Below are positions 15,357 through 23,611 of a stretch of DNA of 28,029 nt, piece after piece. The position numbers were made by a program, and so were the translations under genes. The DNA is from an uncultured Veillonella sp. (GTDB lineage: Bacteria > Bacillota > Negativicutes > Veillonellales > Veillonellaceae). The stretch covers positions 1 through 28,029 of the forward strand of contig URPV01000013.1 in NCBI GenBank assembly GCA_900549805.1, in the 5' to 3' direction. Numbering within the stretch: the first letter of the stretch is position 1; each line of letters starts with the position of its first letter. Under the pieces are notes generated by a model, which saw nothing but the letters and a program-made list of their open reading frames with translations, was not told the origin of the DNA and searched no databases.

Positions 15357-15995
15357 ATGACGGCTAAGTGCCCTTGGGCCTATCGAGATCCCCTAGAAGA
15401 GACTTACCATGATCATGTGTGGGGACGTCCTTGTCATGACGATAGGATTCTCTTTGAATATTTAATCTTGGAAGGTATGCAGGCAGGCCTTTCATGGACG
15501 ACTATTATGCGAAAGCGGGAGGCCATGGATAAGGCTTTTGACCACTTTGACTTAGAGGCTATCCTATCGTATGATGATAAAAAAATAGATTCTCTCATGG
15601 CTAATCCTGCTATTATCCGCAATCGCCGTAAGTTAGAAGCTTTGTCTAAAAATGCGAAAGCCTTTAAAGCAGTGCAAGAAGAGTGGGGGTCTTTTCAAGC
15701 TTATGTCTGGTCCTTTACAGAGGGGAAAGTCCTCTTAGGGCAATGGGCTAGGATCGAACAAGTGCCTTCCACAAGTCCTTTGGCTAATTTTCTTTCTAAA
15801 GATATGAAAAAACGGGGCTTTTCCTTTGTAGGGCCTACGATTGTACAAGCATTTTTACAAGCCATAGGTGTTATTAATGGGCATATAGTAACTTGCCCTA
15901 GTCGAAGCCAATGCTTAGCCTTGGCGGGAGAGTTTATAGATTATCAGGCCTTTATGGAAGGCTTGTCCAATGATGCCTGTATTTCTAATAAATAA
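15357..15995 (+). CDS. tag: DNA-3-methyladenine glycosylase I
   Basis: Tag removes 3-methyladenine from alkylated DNA and starts base excision repair. The family signature is clear: CPWAYRDPLEETYHDHVWG at the start, then FEYLILEGMQAGLSW with the catalytic-region Glu, then RKREAMDKAFDHFD. The zinc site seen in E. coli Tag (Cys4, His17, His175, Cys179) is matched by Cys5, His18 or His20, and GHIVTCPSRSQC. The length is 212 (E. coli 187), with a somewhat longer C-terminus. TAGGAGG precedes the ATG. The nitroreductase gene starts 12 nt later, so the two form an operon. A -10-like TATATT (15311) is the only promoter hint. Confidence 0.95.
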   Translation: MTAKCPWAYRDPLEETYHDHVWGRPCHDDRILFEYLILEGMQAGLSWTTIMRKREAMDKAFDHFDLEAILSYDDKKIDSLMANPAIIRNRRKLEALSKNAKAFKAVQEEWGSFQAYVWSFTEGKVLLGQWARIEQVPSTSPLANFLSKDMKKRGFSFVGPTIVQAFLQAIGVINGHIVTCPSRSQCLALAGEFIDYQAFMEGLSNDACISNK

Positions 15996-16007
15996 GGAGG
16001 ATAGGGT

Positions 16008-16586
16008 ATGGATATTTTAGAACTTATGAAGACGCGACGGACCTTCCGTCGCTTTGACCAATCGAAGGCGATTCCTCAAGAAGTCATAGAGGCCATGCGA
16101 CAAGCAGTCCGCTATTCCTCTACTGGTCGTAATGGCCAGGATATGTATTACATCTTTGTTCAAGATCCAGCCTTGGTAGAAGCTATCTTCCCTTATACTC
16201 ACTATGCAGCTGCCCTTCCACCAGAAGAGGGACAACCTAAGGAGGGAGAACACCCAAGACTATTTGTGGTTCTATTGGAAAGGTCTCCTAAGCACAGCTC
16301 TATCGATGATGTGAATGCTGGCATTGGCATGGCTAATATAAGTGCTGTTGCTTGGGTCTCCGGTGTGGGATCTGTCATCCTTAGAAATATCAATAAATCG
16401 GGCATTGGAGAGGTCTTGGGTATACCTGCTGACCGAATTAATACGGTAGTAGCCTTTGGCTATCCAACTCATAAGGTTCACTTGGTAGATATTCCGACTG
16501 ATGGGAACCTTAATTATTATTTGGATGAAAATCGGGACTATGTAGTCCCTAAGAAGGCGATTGAAGAGACTTCAGAGATTCGATAG
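16008..16586 (+). CDS. Nitroreductase-family flavoprotein
   Basis: The protein is 192 residues, typical of FMN-dependent, dimeric NAD(P)H nitroreductases. The N-terminus MDILELMKTRRTFRRFD carries the conserved Arg-rich FMN phosphate-binding segment, and AVRYSSTGRNGQ follows. The C-terminal half has GIPADRINTVVAFGYPTHK, the usual cofactor-contacting loop. Physiological substrates for this family are mostly unknown and could be quinones, flavins or nitroaromatics. AAGGAGG lies in the spacer after tag, so it is co-transcribed. About 65 nt separate it from the next gene, without a terminator. Confidence 0.9.
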   Translation: MDILELMKTRRTFRRFDQSKAIPQEVIEAMRQAVRYSSTGRNGQDMYYIFVQDPALVEAIFPYTHYAAALPPEEGQPKEGEHPRLFVVLLERSPKHSSIDDVNAGIGMANISAVAWVSGVGSVILRNINKSGIGEVLGIPADRINTVVAFGYPTHKVHLVDIPTDGNLNYYLDENRDYVVPKKAIEETSEIR

Positions 16587-16651
16587 GAGTCTACTTATAG
16601 GCAATCGTGAATTGACATACATATAGGCTTGTATGAGGTAAAGGAGTTCGT

Positions 16652-17212
16652 ATGCGTATTGCAGTCTATTGTGGGGCTAATGTAGGGACGCGTCCCGCTT
16701 ATGAAGAGACGGCCAAGAAATTAGGCCAGTGGATGGCTAAAAATGGTCATATTCTGGTCTTCGGTGGTGGCGGTGTAGGCCTTATGGGCGTTGTATCCAA
16801 TGCTATTTTAGATCAAGGCGGCCAGGTGATTGGGATCATTCCCCAGTTCTTGGTGGAGCATGAAGTGGCTAATCGCCGCTTGACTAATCTCATTGTTGTG
16901 GAAGATATGCGGACTCGTAAGCAAGCTATGATTGACCGAGCTGATGCCTTTATCGCCCTTCCTGGCGGCCCCGGAACATTAGAAGAAATTGCTGAGGTGA
17001 TTTCCTGGGCCCGCCTAGGTAAGTTGACCCAGCCTTGTATCTTCTTTAATGTAGAGGGTTATTATGATCATATGGCAGCCCAATTGGACCGCATGGTAGA
17101 GGATGGTTTCCTTCTCCAAGTTCACCGGGATAATATCCTCGTAGCTGATAGCATTGAGGCTATCAATGAATTTATTTGTAACTATAAGCCCCTAGGACTC
17201 TATGGGGAATAG
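16652..17212 (+). CDS. LOG-family (TIGR00730) nucleoside 5'-monophosphate phosphoribohydrolase
   Basis: The fold is Rossmann-like, with FGGGGVGLMGVVSNAIL (near residue 37) and the diagnostic MRTRKQAMI and PGGPGTLEEIAEV (near 108) that form the active site. Family members cleave cytokinin riboside monophosphates or AMP-like nucleotides to base and ribose phosphate; in bacteria many act on purine monophosphates or are uncharacterised. The length of 186 is typical. AAAGGAG precedes the ATG. A perfect TTGACA at 16612 lies upstream, but without a convincing -10. It is followed 9 nt later by sdaAB, so it belongs to the serine dehydratase operon; the link is not obvious. Confidence 0.9.
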   Translation: MRIAVYCGANVGTRPAYEETAKKLGQWMAKNGHILVFGGGGVGLMGVVSNAILDQGGQVIGIIPQFLVEHEVANRRLTNLIVVEDMRTRKQAMIDRADAFIALPGGPGTLEEIAEVISWARLGKLTQPCIFFNVEGYYDHMAAQLDRMVEDGFLLQVHRDNILVADSIEAINEFICNYKPLGLYGE

Positions 17213-17221
17213 GAGACTCGT

Positions 17222-17884
17222 ATGGCATCGATCTTTGATGTAATTGGCCCTATTATGATTGGCCCATCTAGTTCTCATACGGCGGGGGCGGCCCGATTAG
17301 GTCGGATGGCTTCTTGTATTTTTCAAGGAACTCCAGAATCTGTGGAGATGGTTCTTTATGGGTCCTTTGCCAAGACCTATCGCGGGCACGGGACGGATAA
17401 GGCCCTCTTGGCAGGCCTGTTAGGACTGGCTGAGGATGATGAACGGATTCGGTCGGCTAAGGCTTTGGCCAAGAAAGAGGGACTGGTTTACACCTTTGTT
17501 GAGTCTGATAAAGATATGGGTCACCCTAATGTGGTTACCTTTCATATGTCCAAGGCTAGTGAGCGCCCTGTTTCGGTGACAGGGCGGTCTTTGGGCGGTG
17601 GTCGCATACTCATTACGGATATGGATGGGCAGAATGTGGCTATTTCGGGCGATGAGTTTACTATGGTTATTCCTCATCAAGACCAGCCAGGGATGATTTC
17701 TAAGGTGACAGGCCTTTTGGGAGCCGGTCATATCAATGTCTCTAATATGCAGGTTTTCCGTAAGGTTAAGAATGAGTTGGCGGTTATGGTCATTGAAACG
17801 GATACTAGCGTTGATGGAACCCTTGTAGATTTGATCCGACATGTAGCAGGGGTAGTCGATGTGATGACCTTCCCTAAGTTGTAA
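17222..17884 (+). CDS. sdaAB: L-serine dehydratase, beta subunit
   Basis: With the alpha subunit this forms the oxygen-sensitive [4Fe-4S] enzyme that deaminates L-serine to pyruvate and ammonia. The N-terminal serine dehydratase beta domain shows IGPSSSHTAGAARLGRMA and GSFAKTYRGHGTDKALL. A C-terminal ACT domain (about residues 145-220) begins HQDQPGMISKVTGLLGAGHIN. The size of 220 is normal for the two-subunit Firmicute form. TAGGAG precedes the ATG. The alpha gene begins 11 nt downstream. Pyruvate made here can feed the PFL encoded in the same window. Confidence 0.96.
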   Translation: MASIFDVIGPIMIGPSSSHTAGAARLGRMASCIFQGTPESVEMVLYGSFAKTYRGHGTDKALLAGLLGLAEDDERIRSAKALAKKEGLVYTFVESDKDMGHPNVVTFHMSKASERPVSVTGRSLGGGRILITDMDGQNVAISGDEFTMVIPHQDQPGMISKVTGLLGAGHINVSNMQVFRKVKNELAVMVIETDTSVDGTLVDLIRHVAGVVDVMTFPKL

Positions 17885-17895
17885 AGGAGTTGTAG

Positions 17896-18768
17896 ATGAA
17901 CTATACCTATGAATCTATCGACCAGATCCTGCAGGCCTGTGAAGATCATGATTGCTCCTTTGCAGAGGTCGTACTGCGGAGTGAAATGGAAACCTATGAG
18001 TGTTCTGCTGACTCGATTTACCGTGGTATTGATGAACGGCTTAGAATCTTTGAAGAGTCTATTCAGGAGGGCCTGAAGAATAAGGATAAGACTATTTCTG
18101 GTATGAGTGGGGGCCAAGGGGCTCAGCTACTGGGTCATAGGCCACTTCTCCTAGGAGACATAGCCTATAAGGCTATGACCTACGCCATCTTAGTCAATGA
18201 GGCAAATGCCAAAATGTTCCGCATCGTGGCTTGCCCAACAGCAGGCTCTTGTGGGATTTTACCGGGCTGTCTACAAGCTTTAAAGGAAACTCATGAGTTG
18301 AAGCAGAAGGATTTACGAGATGGCTTTTTGGTGGCTGCTGGCATCGGCAATGTCATCATGGAACGAGCCTGTGTAGCTGGCGCAGTAGGGGGGTGCCAAG
18401 CAGAGGTTGGCACAGCGGCTGCCATGACAGCTGGTGCAGTTACTTCTATCCTAGGGGGAACGGCGCAGCAAATTGCTTCAGCCCTAGCCCTCAGCCTTAA
18501 GAATGTATTGGGCTTAGTCTGTGATCCTGTGGCAGGCTTGGTAGAGGTTCCTTGCGTAAAACGGAATGGGATTTTTGCAGTGCAAGCCTTAACAGCTGCG
18601 GAGTTAGCTTTAGGTGGTATTGAAAGCCAGATCCCTGCCGATCAGGTGATTGATGCGATGAATGCTATTGGACGGGCCCTACCAGAGGCTCTGCGAGAAA
18701 CCTCGACAGGGGGCCTGGCAGTCACGCCAAGGGCTCGAGAAATAGCACAAGATCTATCGGATCAGTAA
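17896..18768 (+). CDS. sdaAA: L-serine dehydratase, alpha subunit (iron-sulfur)
   Basis: This subunit carries the catalytic [4Fe-4S] cluster. Conserved cysteine segments are visible: CPTAGSCGILPG (near residue 111), ERACVAGAVGGCQAEVG (near 155) and CDPVAGLVEVPC (near 209). The MSGGQGAQL segment near 70 is also typical. The length of 290 fits the family. AAAGGAG lies in the spacer after sdaAB. It ends the operon LOG-sdaAB-sdaAA and is followed by a strong bidirectional terminator. The cluster would be destroyed by oxygen, consistent with an anaerobe. Confidence 0.97.
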   Translation: MNYTYESIDQILQACEDHDCSFAEVVLRSEMETYECSADSIYRGIDERLRIFEESIQEGLKNKDKTISGMSGGQGAQLLGHRPLLLGDIAYKAMTYAILVNEANAKMFRIVACPTAGSCGILPGCLQALKETHELKQKDLRDGFLVAAGIGNVIMERACVAGAVGGCQAEVGTAAAMTAGAVTSILGGTAQQIASALALSLKNVLGLVCDPVAGLVEVPCVKRNGIFAVQALTAAELALGGIESQIPADQVIDAMNAIGRALPEALRETSTGGLAVTPRAREIAQDLSDQ

Positions 18769-18851
18769 GGGTACCCCCTGGAAGAAAGAACTTACATAGT
18801 TTAGAAATACCTCTCATCTTTGCTACTATCTAAGAGATTTTAGATAAACTA

Positions 18852-18889
18852 AAAAGACCTACTAAGGAAACATCCTTAGTAGGTCTTTT
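18852..18889. terminator. Bidirectional terminator between sdaAA and znuB
   Basis: A perfect 17-bp stem (18852-18868 and 18873-18889) with the loop AACA carries A residues on one flank and T residues on the other. It serves the convergent sdaAA (plus) and znuB (minus) units. Confidence 0.92.
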
Positions 18890-18921
18890 GCTTTTAAAAA
18901 TTTGTTTAGGGGTTAGCTTAT

Positions 18922-19713
18922 TTATATCCGAATTCGTTTATAGATGATAACGACTAAAAGGATAGCTACCGATACGAGGGAGACGAAACCACCAGGGGCT
19001 ACATTAAGTTCATAGGATCCATAAATCCCTAAAATCATAGCCATAAAACTAAAGGCTATGGAGTAAAGGAGGGTGGACCTGAAGCCCTTCTTGAGTTGGA
19101 GGGCGGAGGCTACTGGTAAAGCAATCATGGCCGACAGGACCAGGACCCCTACGATTTTAATAGAAATGGATACAGCTGCCGCAATGAGGATTGCAAAGAT
19201 ATAGTTGATGAGGTCTACTTTCACATTGGCTACTCGAGCAGCTTCCTCGTCATAGGCTATATAGAGAAGCTGGTTGTAGAGGAAGTAGAGAATGGCGATA
19301 GCGATGACAGTTAAGGCGGCAATGGAAATCATATCCGTCATATTGACTGTCAGGATGGAGCCAAAGAAGAAGGCATCCGCATTGGTATGGAGCAGACCCG
19401 ATGAGATGAGGGTGATGGCCGTGCCGATGGAAAGGGAGAGGACGATGGTTAAAATGAGGTCTAGGTGGTGGGGGAAGAATTTACGGAGAAATTCGATAAT
19501 GGCCCCACAGACCGAGGTGAAGAGGAAGGCGCCTATGATAGGGTTGGACTTGCATAGGAGACCTAGGGTAATACCTGCCAGGGAGGCATGGGACATAGTA
19601 TCACCAATCATGGAGGACCGGCGAAGAACCATGAAGATGCCAATACAAGGGCAGAGGAGGGAGATGCAAATGGCCACAAAGAGGGCATTTTGCATAAAGG
19701 TGTAGGATAACAT
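18922..19713 (-). CDS. znuB: Zinc/manganese ABC transporter permease (ZnuB family)
   Basis: This is a 263-residue inner-membrane protein of the ABC-3 family with about eight hydrophobic segments. The region RRSSMIGDTMSHASLAGITLG (residues 31-51) is the family hallmark. The family forms the channel for Zn2+, Mn2+ or Fe2+ import. The ATG lies 9 nt after the znuC stop, so znuC and znuB are one unit; the ribosome site is weak, which suggests translational coupling. The last residues (YKRIRI) lie close to the terminator. Metal specificity comes from context, mainly the His-rich binding protein encoded divergently. Confidence 0.93.
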   Translation of the reverse strand: MLSYTFMQNALFVAICISLLCPCIGIFMVLRRSSMIGDTMSHASLAGITLGLLCKSNPIIGAFLFTSVCGAIIEFLRKFFPHHLDLILTIVLSLSIGTAITLISSGLLHTNADAFFFGSILTVNMTDMISIAALTVIAIAILYFLYNQLLYIAYDEEAARVANVKVDLINYIFAILIAAAVSISIKIVGVLVLSAMIALPVASALQLKKGFRSTLLYSIAFSFMAMILGIYGSYELNVAPGGFVSLVSVAILLVVIIYKRIRI

Positions 19714-19722
19714 ATGGGTGAC

Positions 19723-20379
19723 CTATTCTCCAGACAGGAATTCTTGTACATAGTGTTCTGGTGTACAAAGGTGGCCGTGTCCGGTGTGGATGTGATAAAT
19801 AGAAGTAGAATTGCGAAGGGCTGCCTCCAGGTTGTGCTCTACGGATATAATGGTGATGTGCTCTTCCTGATTAAGGCATTTAAGCAAATCGTAGAGGTAT
19901 TCCTGGTTGTGGCGGTCTATGCCCGTGGATGGTTCGTCTAAGATGATAAGGTCTGGATGGCCTATGAGGGCTCGGGCTATGGTGATTCGTTGGGCCTGGC
20001 CACCGGATAATTGGCCGATGAGTCGGTCCTTGTAGTCCATCATATCCACTAACTTAAGGACCCTGTCTACTTCGGAGGCATCTTTTATATGGAGAACTTT
20101 ACGGTAGGCGTTGAGAACCTCCTTGACAGTAATAGGAAAACCCGCATGGGAAAAGTCATTTTTTTGCGACACATAGCGGATCTTTTTTGTTCCTACCTTA
20201 ATTGAGCCAGAATCGGGCTTTAAAAAGCCAAGTATGAGGCGGACCAAGGTGGATTTGCCACAACCGTTATCCCCCATGATGGAAATGTAAGCTCCGTCTG
20301 CCACAGTCATGTTGAGGTGGTGGAAGACAGGATCTTTTTGGTTGGGATAGGTAAAGGAAAGATCTTGTATTTCAATCAT
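19723..20379 (-). CDS. znuC: Zinc/manganese ABC transporter ATP-binding protein (ZnuC family)
   Basis: This ATPase powers metal import with the ZnuB permease. The 218-residue protein shows Walker A GDNGCGKST (near 36), the ABC signature LSGGQAQRITIARAL (near 123) and Walker B LIILDEPSTGID, then VEHNLEAALRNS, where the H-loop histidine sits. No extra zinc-sensing domain is present. The start MIEIQDLSFTYP is the normal family N-terminus, but the ribosome site upstream is poor. It is the first gene of znuCB and divergent from znuA, with 121 nt between the two starts. Confidence 0.95.
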   Translation of the reverse strand: MIEIQDLSFTYPNQKDPVFHHLNMTVADGAYISIMGDNGCGKSTLVRLILGFLKPDSGSIKVGTKKIRYVSQKNDFSHAGFPITVKEVLNAYRKVLHIKDASEVDRVLKLVDMMDYKDRLIGQLSGGQAQRITIARALIGHPDLIILDEPSTGIDRHNQEYLYDLLKCLNQEEHITIISVEHNLEAALRNSTSIYHIHTGHGHLCTPEHYVQEFLSGE

Positions 20380-20427
20380 AGTAAAAATGTGTCCAATCTT
20401 GGTACAATAGAAATAATCACATAATCT

Positions 20428-20456
20428 ATTATATATATATCGTGGCCTATCTGCAA
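20428..20456 (-). promoter_or_regulatory. Candidate promoter of znuCB
   Basis: On the minus strand TTGCAG (20451-20456), 17 nt, TATAAT (20428-20433). The -10 is perfect and the -35 fair. The dyad ATAAT-CT-ATTAT (20421-20432) overlaps the -10 and could be an operator for a metal-sensing repressor; it does not match the classical Bacillus Zur box. Confidence 0.4.
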
Positions 20457-20500
20457 AACTTTATCATTTGTAAGGCTGCGTGAAAGGAAGTGAAAGAATT

Positions 20501-21421
20501 ATGCGTAAACTGATTTTGTTTATGATGTCCTTGCTCTTAGTGGCTTTTTTGGCCGGCTGTGGAAAGGGGTCTGGTGCCGATTCCAGTAAATTGGAGGTGG
20601 TAACTACCTTTAATGCCATGACGGAATTCGTCAAGGCTGTAGGGGGCGACAAGGTTAATGTTCATACCATTATTCCTGATGGGACGGAACCTCATGACTT
20701 TGAACTCAAGGCGGACGACGTGAAAGCCATTACCAACGGAAAAGTCTTGGTCTATAACGGTTTTGGTATGGAGCCATGGATTCATGATGCGGTAGAGGCA
20801 TCCGGAAACAAAGACTTGGTTCAAGTAGAAGCGACTAAGGGTCTTACCCCTCGTCCTTCCGATGAAGAGAACCATGAAGGGCACGACCATGATAAAGCTG
20901 GCCATGACCATGGTAGTGTAGACCCTCATGCTTGGCTCAGCCTCCGCAATGCGGTTGTAGAGGTACAAAATATAGCCGATGGACTGGCTAAGGCTGATCC
21001 TGCTAATGCAGATTACTACCAAGCTAATGCTAAGGCCTATATTAAACAACTACAAGACTTAGATGCTGAGTATAAGGATAAATTTACGGTCCTTCCTAAT
21101 CACGAGTTCGTGACAGGCCATGAAGCCTTTGGCCATCTCTGCCCCGACCACGGACCCAAGCAACAATCTGTCGACGCCACGTTTGCCGACGGGGCCCCAA
21201 ATGCAGCGCAATTGGCTAAATTGGTAGAATTCGCTAAGGCGCACCATATTAAAACTATTTTTGCAGAAGAAATGGCTTCGCCAGAAGTGTCTAAAACTCT
21301 AGCTAGTGAAGTAGGGGCCCAAGTAGAAACCCTTTACACCATAGAAAGTGGGGAAGATGGGTTATCTTATCTAGATCGTATGAAGTCTAATTTAGATAAG
21401 ATTTATAAGAGCCTTCAATAA
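20501..21421 (+). CDS. znuA: Zinc-binding lipoprotein of the ZnuA family
   Basis: This substrate-binding protein delivers Zn2+ (or Mn2+) to the ZnuBC transporter. The N-terminus MRKLILFMM with LAGC (Cys20) is a lipoprotein signal, so it is anchored in the periplasmic face of a membrane. Metal ligands are expected in DGTEPHDFE (His65), DPHAWLS, TGHEAFGH and FAEEMASPE. A His-rich loop (HEGHDHDKAGHDHG) near residue 130 is typical of zinc-specific members. The start at 20501 is preferred over the in-frame GTG at 20480, because it gives a normal signal peptide and has AAGGAAGTG upstream. The result is 306 residues. It is transcribed away from znuCB. Confidence 0.93.
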   Translation: MRKLILFMMSLLLVAFLAGCGKGSGADSSKLEVVTTFNAMTEFVKAVGGDKVNVHTIIPDGTEPHDFELKADDVKAITNGKVLVYNGFGMEPWIHDAVEASGNKDLVQVEATKGLTPRPSDEENHEGHDHDKAGHDHGSVDPHAWLSLRNAVVEVQNIADGLAKADPANADYYQANAKAYIKQLQDLDAEYKDKFTVLPNHEFVTGHEAFGHLCPDHGPKQQSVDATFADGAPNAAQLAKLVEFAKAHHIKTIFAEEMASPEVSKTLASEVGAQVETLYTIESGEDGLSYLDRMKSNLDKIYKSLQ

Positions 21422-21433
21422 CAAGGGGGATAG

Positions 21434-21483
21434 ATTGTCATAAACGTATATATATTGTCAGACTAGGGCAAAAGAAATATAAT
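21434..21483 (+). promoter_or_regulatory. Promoter of the amino-acid permease with a repeated box
   Basis: TTGTCA (21455-21460), 17 nt, TATAAT (21478-21483) is a strong vegetative promoter. ATTGTCA occurs twice, at 21434-21440 and 21454-21460, exactly 20 bp apart, which places both copies on the same DNA face; the second copy overlaps the -35. Confidence 0.65.
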
Positions 21484-21527
21484 GAATAAGTTCTGTAAAG
21501 TTAAAATTTAATAAAGGGAGGCACTTT

Positions 21528-23258
21528 GTGGAAAATAAAAGAACCCTACAACGGGGCCTTAAGAATCGTCATGTGCAATTAATTGCTATTGGCGGTGCTA
21601 TTGGGACAGGCCTCTTTCTAGGGTCTGGTCATTCTATTGCCCTAGCTGGCCCATCCATCTTATTTGCCTATATGATAACCGGCACCATTTGTTTTTTGAT
21701 GATGCGGGCCTTAGGTGAATTGTTATTATCCAACACCAATTACCATACTTTCGTGGAATTTATCCAGGAGTACATGGGAGATAAGATAGCCTTCATTACA
21801 GGCTGGACCTATTGGTTCTGTTGGGTGTCTGTTGCCATGGCGGATATTACCGCTGTCGGTATGTATGTCCAGTTCTGGTTACCCCATATACCCCTATGGG
21901 TACCGAGCGCAGTCGTTTTGGTGCTGTTAGTTCTGATGAACCTCTTTACGGTTCGTCTCTTTGGGGAATTGGAGTTCTGGTTTGCCTTAATTAAGGTAGC
22001 TGCTATCGTAGCCCTTATCTTGGTGGGTCTTTACTTCATCATTCAAGGGCATCCAACCACTAATGGAGTGGCAGCCTTTTCTAATATTTGGTCTCATGGG
22101 GGTTGGTTCCCTAAAGGCATTTCTGGTTTTATTCAATCCTTCCAAATGGTTGTATTTGCCTTTGCCTGCATTGAGATGGTAGGCCTGACGGCAGGGGAGA
22201 CCAAAGACCCTCATAAGGTTTTGCCAAAGGCGATTAACTCAATACCATTGCGGATTATCCTCTTCTATACTTGCTCTTTAGCGGTTATCATGTCCATATT
22301 CCCATGGGATGTGGTTAACCCTAATAAGTCTCCATTTGTAGAAGTTTTTATGACCGTGGGTGTCGTTGGGGCGGCCTCCTTGGTTAACTTCGTGGTTTTG
22401 ACCTCGGCAGCCTCGGCAGGTAATTCAGGGATTTTCTCTACTAGTCGCATGCTCTATGCTCTAGCTAAGAAGTCCCATGCGCCAGAGTTTCTGGAAAGCT
22501 TAACCCGTAAACATGTACCGGCTAACGCCTTGCTCTTATCGGCCTTAATTATCGGCTTGGTAATAGCCCTTCAGTATGTATTGCCAGAAGCAATCTTCGT
22601 TTTGATCTCATCCATTGCGACTTTCTGCTTCCTCTACATTTGGTCTGTCTTGGTCATCTGCCATATGCGCTACCGTAAACGGCGGCCTGACCTAGCAGCT
22701 GTATCTGTTTACAAGATGCCGCTCTTCCCTATACTCAATTACTTAGTATTGGCCTTCTTCGCCTTCGTTATCGTTACCTTGGCCCTCAATCCAACTACAC
22801 GAGTGGCCCTCTTCGTAACGCCAATATGGTTCATCCTCCTCCTCTTGATTTATCACTTGCGGACAGTCAATGATAGTCATCCTGTGGTGGATAATGAAAT
22901 GACCTGTGCCCTCAATGAGTTGGAACGGGATCTTGCCCATTCCTTCCATGCCATGTATGACCGTTTCCCAGAGGCGGTACAATTGGCCTACAAGGATAAC
23001 CGAATTGTAGCGGTTAACCCACCTATGCATGCCTTACGTAAGCCTGGTGATTACTACACTATGCCGAGTGGGGACGGAGATTTTGGCAACCTCTTGAAGC
23101 AGGCCTTGCAAACTAGGCAGACCCAATGGGCTCAACTGCCTGCTAAAGCTGATGGACAGATACCTGTATCCTATTGGATTCCAGTACCTGACCATGAAGA
23201 CTACTATGTCCACTTTGTAATGGTCCTGGGCCCAGATTGTTCAAAGCCTAATGAATAG
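21528..23258 (+). CDS. cycA: CycA-like amino-acid permease with a soluble C-terminal extension
   Basis: The first 455 residues closely match the pattern of E. coli CycA, a proton symporter for D-serine, D-alanine and glycine. Examples are NRHVQLIAIGGAIGTGLFLG, FITGWTYWFCWVSVAMAD, GGWFPKGISGFIQSFQ, ETKDPHKVLPKAINSIP and LTSAASAGNSGIFSTSRML. About 12 membrane segments are visible. CycA ends near 470, but this protein continues to 576 with a hydrophilic domain of about 115 residues. That domain contains LAYKDNRIVAVNPPMHALR and YWIPVPDHEDYYVHFVMVLG, whose strand pattern resembles a PAS fold. The GTG start has AAAGGGAGG upstream. It is a single-gene unit. Substrate is inferred; related APC carriers for other amino acids remain possible. 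Confidence 0.9.
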   Translation: MENKRTLQRGLKNRHVQLIAIGGAIGTGLFLGSGHSIALAGPSILFAYMITGTICFLMMRALGELLLSNTNYHTFVEFIQEYMGDKIAFITGWTYWFCWVSVAMADITAVGMYVQFWLPHIPLWVPSAVVLVLLVLMNLFTVRLFGELEFWFALIKVAAIVALILVGLYFIIQGHPTTNGVAAFSNIWSHGGWFPKGISGFIQSFQMVVFAFACIEMVGLTAGETKDPHKVLPKAINSIPLRIILFYTCSLAVIMSIFPWDVVNPNKSPFVEVFMTVGVVGAASLVNFVVLTSAASAGNSGIFSTSRMLYALAKKSHAPEFLESLTRKHVPANALLLSALIIGLVIALQYVLPEAIFVLISSIATFCFLYIWSVLVICHMRYRKRRPDLAAVSVYKMPLFPILNYLVLAFFAFVIVTLALNPTTRVALFVTPIWFILLLLIYHLRTVNDSHPVVDNEMTCALNELERDLAHSFHAMYDRFPEAVQLAYKDNRIVAVNPPMHALRKPGDYYTMPSGDGDFGNLLKQALQTRQTQWAQLPAKADGQIPVSYWIPVPDHEDYYVHFVMVLGPDCSKPNE

Positions 23259-23321
23259 AATTAGTGAGTTTATTAGGGATTATATAAGTGATAGTGAAAT
23301 AGGACATTTGAAGTCAGAATT

Positions 23322-23358
23322 AAACGTCTAAGCATGATTATCATGCTTAGACGTTTTT
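23322..23358 (+). terminator. Intrinsic terminator after the permease
   Basis: A perfect 16-bp stem (23322-23337 and 23341-23356) with a 3-nt loop is followed by T residues. Confidence 0.9.
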
Positions 23359-23611
23359 GCATTTAGATGGTTTGTGACAAGTTATGTAAATAAAATTTTT
23401 TGGTTAAATATACTAGTTTAATTTATAAAAGAATCGTGAAAGGTTAATATTTATCAGCGAATTAGTTACATATAAATTTATAGATATATTACACAATGTG
23501 CATGGTTAGTGTAAGATGAAACTAATTATCATCTTTACATATAGTAAAATGATAGTATAATGAATATGTAATAAATAAAGTATAAACTTTATTATGGAGA
23601 GGAGTCTAGTT
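23359..23611 (+). promoter_or_regulatory. AT-rich leader and control region of the trimeric autotransporter
   Basis: This 253-nt region is very AT-rich. It has a promoter (TTTACA 23534-23539, 16 nt, TATAAT 23556-23561). A dyad AAGATGA-N9-TCATCTT (23513-23535) runs into the -35. Half-sites TTACAC (23489) and GTGTAA (23509) face each other around CACAATGTG. In the transcript, AATAAAGT-ATAA-ACTTTATT (23574-23593) would form a hairpin just before the ribosome site GGAGAGGAG. Confidence 0.55.

Noticed and set aside
16612..16640. Promoter for the LOG-family gene from the perfect TTGACA at 16612
   Set aside because: No acceptable -10 lies 16-18 nt downstream; the only TATG-like element is 14 nt away. 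It is not called as a feature.
20480..20500. GTG start for znuA seven codons upstream
   Set aside because: It would place polar residues before the lipoprotein signal. ATG 20501 gives a normal signal peptide, and AAGGAAGTG precedes it.
23594..23611. Earlier ATG for the autotransporter
   Set aside because: It lies at the edge of the leader hairpin and its codons include the ribosome site GGAGAGGAG used by the ATG at 23612, which starts a standard signal peptide.
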